Source: Reyranella sp. CPCC 100927
GTDB lineage: Bacteria; Pseudomonadota; Alphaproteobacteria; Reyranellales; Reyranellaceae
Reading direction: 5' to 3'
Length of the DNA stretch: 64,000 nucleotides
NCBI RefSeq assembly: GCF_007859315.1
Contig: NZ_VOHA01000008.1
Span: 273,934 to 337,933 of the forward strand
The notes under the pieces were generated by a model, which ran no database searches, had not been told where the DNA came from, and saw only the letters and a list, made by a program, of their open reading frames with translations. Positions 63,079-64,000 of this stretch are shown here, in pieces (the stretch's first letter is position 1; every line of letters starts with the position of its first letter). Made by a program: the position numbers and the translations under genes.

Positions 63079-63930
63079 TCAGTCGTTGGCATTCAGGACC
63101 GAGGCATGGTGGCGGATGTGGTCGGCCATGAGGGTCGAGATGAAGTAGTAGCCGTGGTCGTACCCGTCGTGGCGGCGCAGCATGAGTGGCTGCCCTGTCG
63201 CGCGGCAGGCGGCCTCGAACAGATGCGGGTGCAGCTGCTGCTCGAGGAACTGATCGGCCTGGCCCTGGTCGATCAGCAACGGCGGACAACGGGCGCCGCC
63301 TTCCAACAAAGCCGTTGCATCCCACGCCCGCCAGGCGGTCCGATCAGACCCGAGATAGCGACTGAACGCCTTCTCACCCCACGGACAGCGCGACGGAGCC
63401 GCGATCGGCGCGAAGGCCGACACCGAGCGATAGAGGCCGGCATTGCGCAGCGCGGCGACCAGCGCACCGTGTCCGCCCATCGAGTGGCCGAAGATTCCCA
63501 ACCGATCGCGGCGGCCCGGCAGATGCCTGGCGATGAGTTCCGGCAGCTCCCGCGTCACATAGGCATGCATGCGGTAGCTCTGCCGCCAGGGCATGACGGT
63601 GGCGTCGAGGTAAAAACCGGCGCCCAGGCCGAAATCCCAGCTCTCGTCGTCGCCCGGATATCGCTGGTCGCGCGGGCTGGTATCCGGCGCCACCAGCATC
63701 ACGCCCAGCTCGGCTGCCGGCCCCAGGGCGGCAGCCTTGGTCGTGAAGGTTTCCTCGTTGCAGGTCAGGCCGGCGAGATAGAACAGCACCGGAACCGCCT
63801 GTTGCGCCGCCTGCGCCGGCACGAACACGGCGAAGCGCATCTCGCCGCCGATCTCCACCGACGGGTGCGCATAGAACCTGACCTCGCCACCGTGACACCG
63901 GTGGCGACTGCGCAAAGCGAGATCGGTCAT
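63079..63930 (-). CDS. frmB: S-formylglutathione hydrolase
   Basis: A 283-residue esterase that releases formate and glutathione from S-formylglutathione, the second step of glutathione-dependent formaldehyde oxidation. The alpha/beta-hydrolase triad is Ser150 in FGHSMGGHGAL, Asp226 in DQGQADQFL and His259 in GYDHGYYFI. VLFYLAGLTCNEETFTTKA and PRDQRYPGDDESWDFGLGAGFYLDA are the family's conserved blocks. The start overlaps the stop of the upstream frmA by 1 nt. The full length matches FrmB/esterase D. Confidence 0.96.
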   Translation of the reverse strand: MTDLALRSRHRCHGGEVRFYAHPSVEIGGEMRFAVFVPAQAAQQAVPVLFYLAGLTCNEETFTTKAAALGPAAELGVMLVAPDTSPRDQRYPGDDESWDFGLGAGFYLDATVMPWRQSYRMHAYVTRELPELIARHLPGRRDRLGIFGHSMGGHGALVAALRNAGLYRSVSAFAPIAAPSRCPWGEKAFSRYLGSDRTAWRAWDATALLEGGARCPPLLIDQGQADQFLEQQLHPHLFEAACRATGQPLMLRRHDGYDHGYYFISTLMADHIRHHASVLNAND

Positions 63931-64000
63931 CAGTACACCACGACGCTGCGGATGGATTCGCCGCGGTGCATCAGGTCGAAGCCCTCGCTGATGCGCTCCA
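63930..64000 (-). CDS. frmA: S-(hydroxymethyl)glutathione dehydrogenase, 3' end
   Basis: Only the last 23 codons are in the window: ERISEGFDLMHRGESIRSVV then VY and the stop. This is the C-terminus of class III alcohol dehydrogenase (glutathione-dependent formaldehyde dehydrogenase), where the family ends in NEAFDLMHxGxSIRTVVxF/Y. The stop overlaps the frmB start by 1 nt (TGATG), so the two are translationally coupled. It would oxidise the formaldehyde-glutathione adduct to S-formylglutathione using NAD. Confidence 0.85.
   Translation of the reverse strand, partial: ERISEGFDLMHRGESIRSVVVY

Overview
The window is a gene-dense stretch of GC-rich chromosome with about 58 protein-coding genes, no visible rRNA, tRNA or CRISPR, and one short AT-richer island. 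Several traits point to a metabolically versatile alphaproteobacterium, probably near Rhodospirillales or a Reyranella-like or rhizobial relative: orphan Bug-type and TRAP-type solute-binding proteins, a Dpp-type ABC operon, PuuD-type urate oxidation, a XoxF/PqqA methanol module with glutathione-linked formaldehyde oxidation, and abundant GC-rich palindromic intergenic repeats. The genus assignment is inference only.

Layout. 1-9.1 kb: an RnfD-like membrane protein, a GNAT, an acyl-CoA dehydrogenase, an EVE-HNH fusion whose nuclease motif looks dead, a HAD phosphatase, two tandem crotonase paralogs, a three-gene unit that looks like toxin, candidate immunity protein and Tat-lipoprotein, and urate hydroxylase PuuD. 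9.3-17 kb: malate synthase, an NTF2-like protein, a glycerophosphodiesterase, then an envelope group (SUMF1-domain protein, glycine-zipper lipoprotein, coiled-coil lipoprotein, convergent membrane-anchored trypsin-like protease). 17-19.4 kb: an enolase-superfamily dehydratase and an orphan TRAP binding protein. 19.5-27.8 kb: a long operon of cytosolic gamma-glutamyltransferase, DUF1028 protein and a complete dipeptide-type ABC importer. 27.8-32.1 kb: a second enolase-superfamily enzyme, a TauE/SafE exporter divergent from a LysR regulator with a T-N11-A-type box between them, and an SCPx-like thiolase. 32.1-33.2 kb: the AT-richer island with a ParB-fold protein. 33.2-41.5 kb: GNAT, serine hydrolase, TauD-type dioxygenase/IclR pair, GFA protein/TetR pair, and xanthine dehydrogenase xdhAB. 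41.6-47.7 kb: DUF6880 protein, acyl-CoA dehydrogenase, acyl-CoA synthetase, Bug protein and enoyl-CoA hydratase. 47.7-54.9 kb: gluconokinase and 6-phosphogluconate dehydrogenase, a second Bug protein, a ketopantoate-reductase-like enzyme, a luciferase-like monooxygenase and NDH-2. 55-64 kb: a C1 region.

The C1 region is the most coherent system. It holds a rhodanese, two uncharacterised exported proteins, a PQQ-associated beta-propeller, a 26-residue PqqA precursor peptide (too short for most gene finders), a lanthanide-type methanol dehydrogenase XoxF, its cytochrome XoxG, the periplasmic binding protein XoxJ, a GFA-family protein, S-formylglutathione hydrolase, and the end of glutathione-dependent formaldehyde dehydrogenase. 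Together these would take methanol through formaldehyde to formate. An intrinsic terminator lies between xoxF and xoxG. PqqB-E are not in the window.

At least nine intergenic palindromic elements recur. Most lie at operon ends, one lies inside the ABC operon, and two have been read into protein termini. Three carry a nested palindrome with a fixed core and compensated outer base pairs. That nested palindrome, the toxin-like triplet, the dead EVE-HNH protein and the PqqA-XoxF arrangement are the observations I would follow first.
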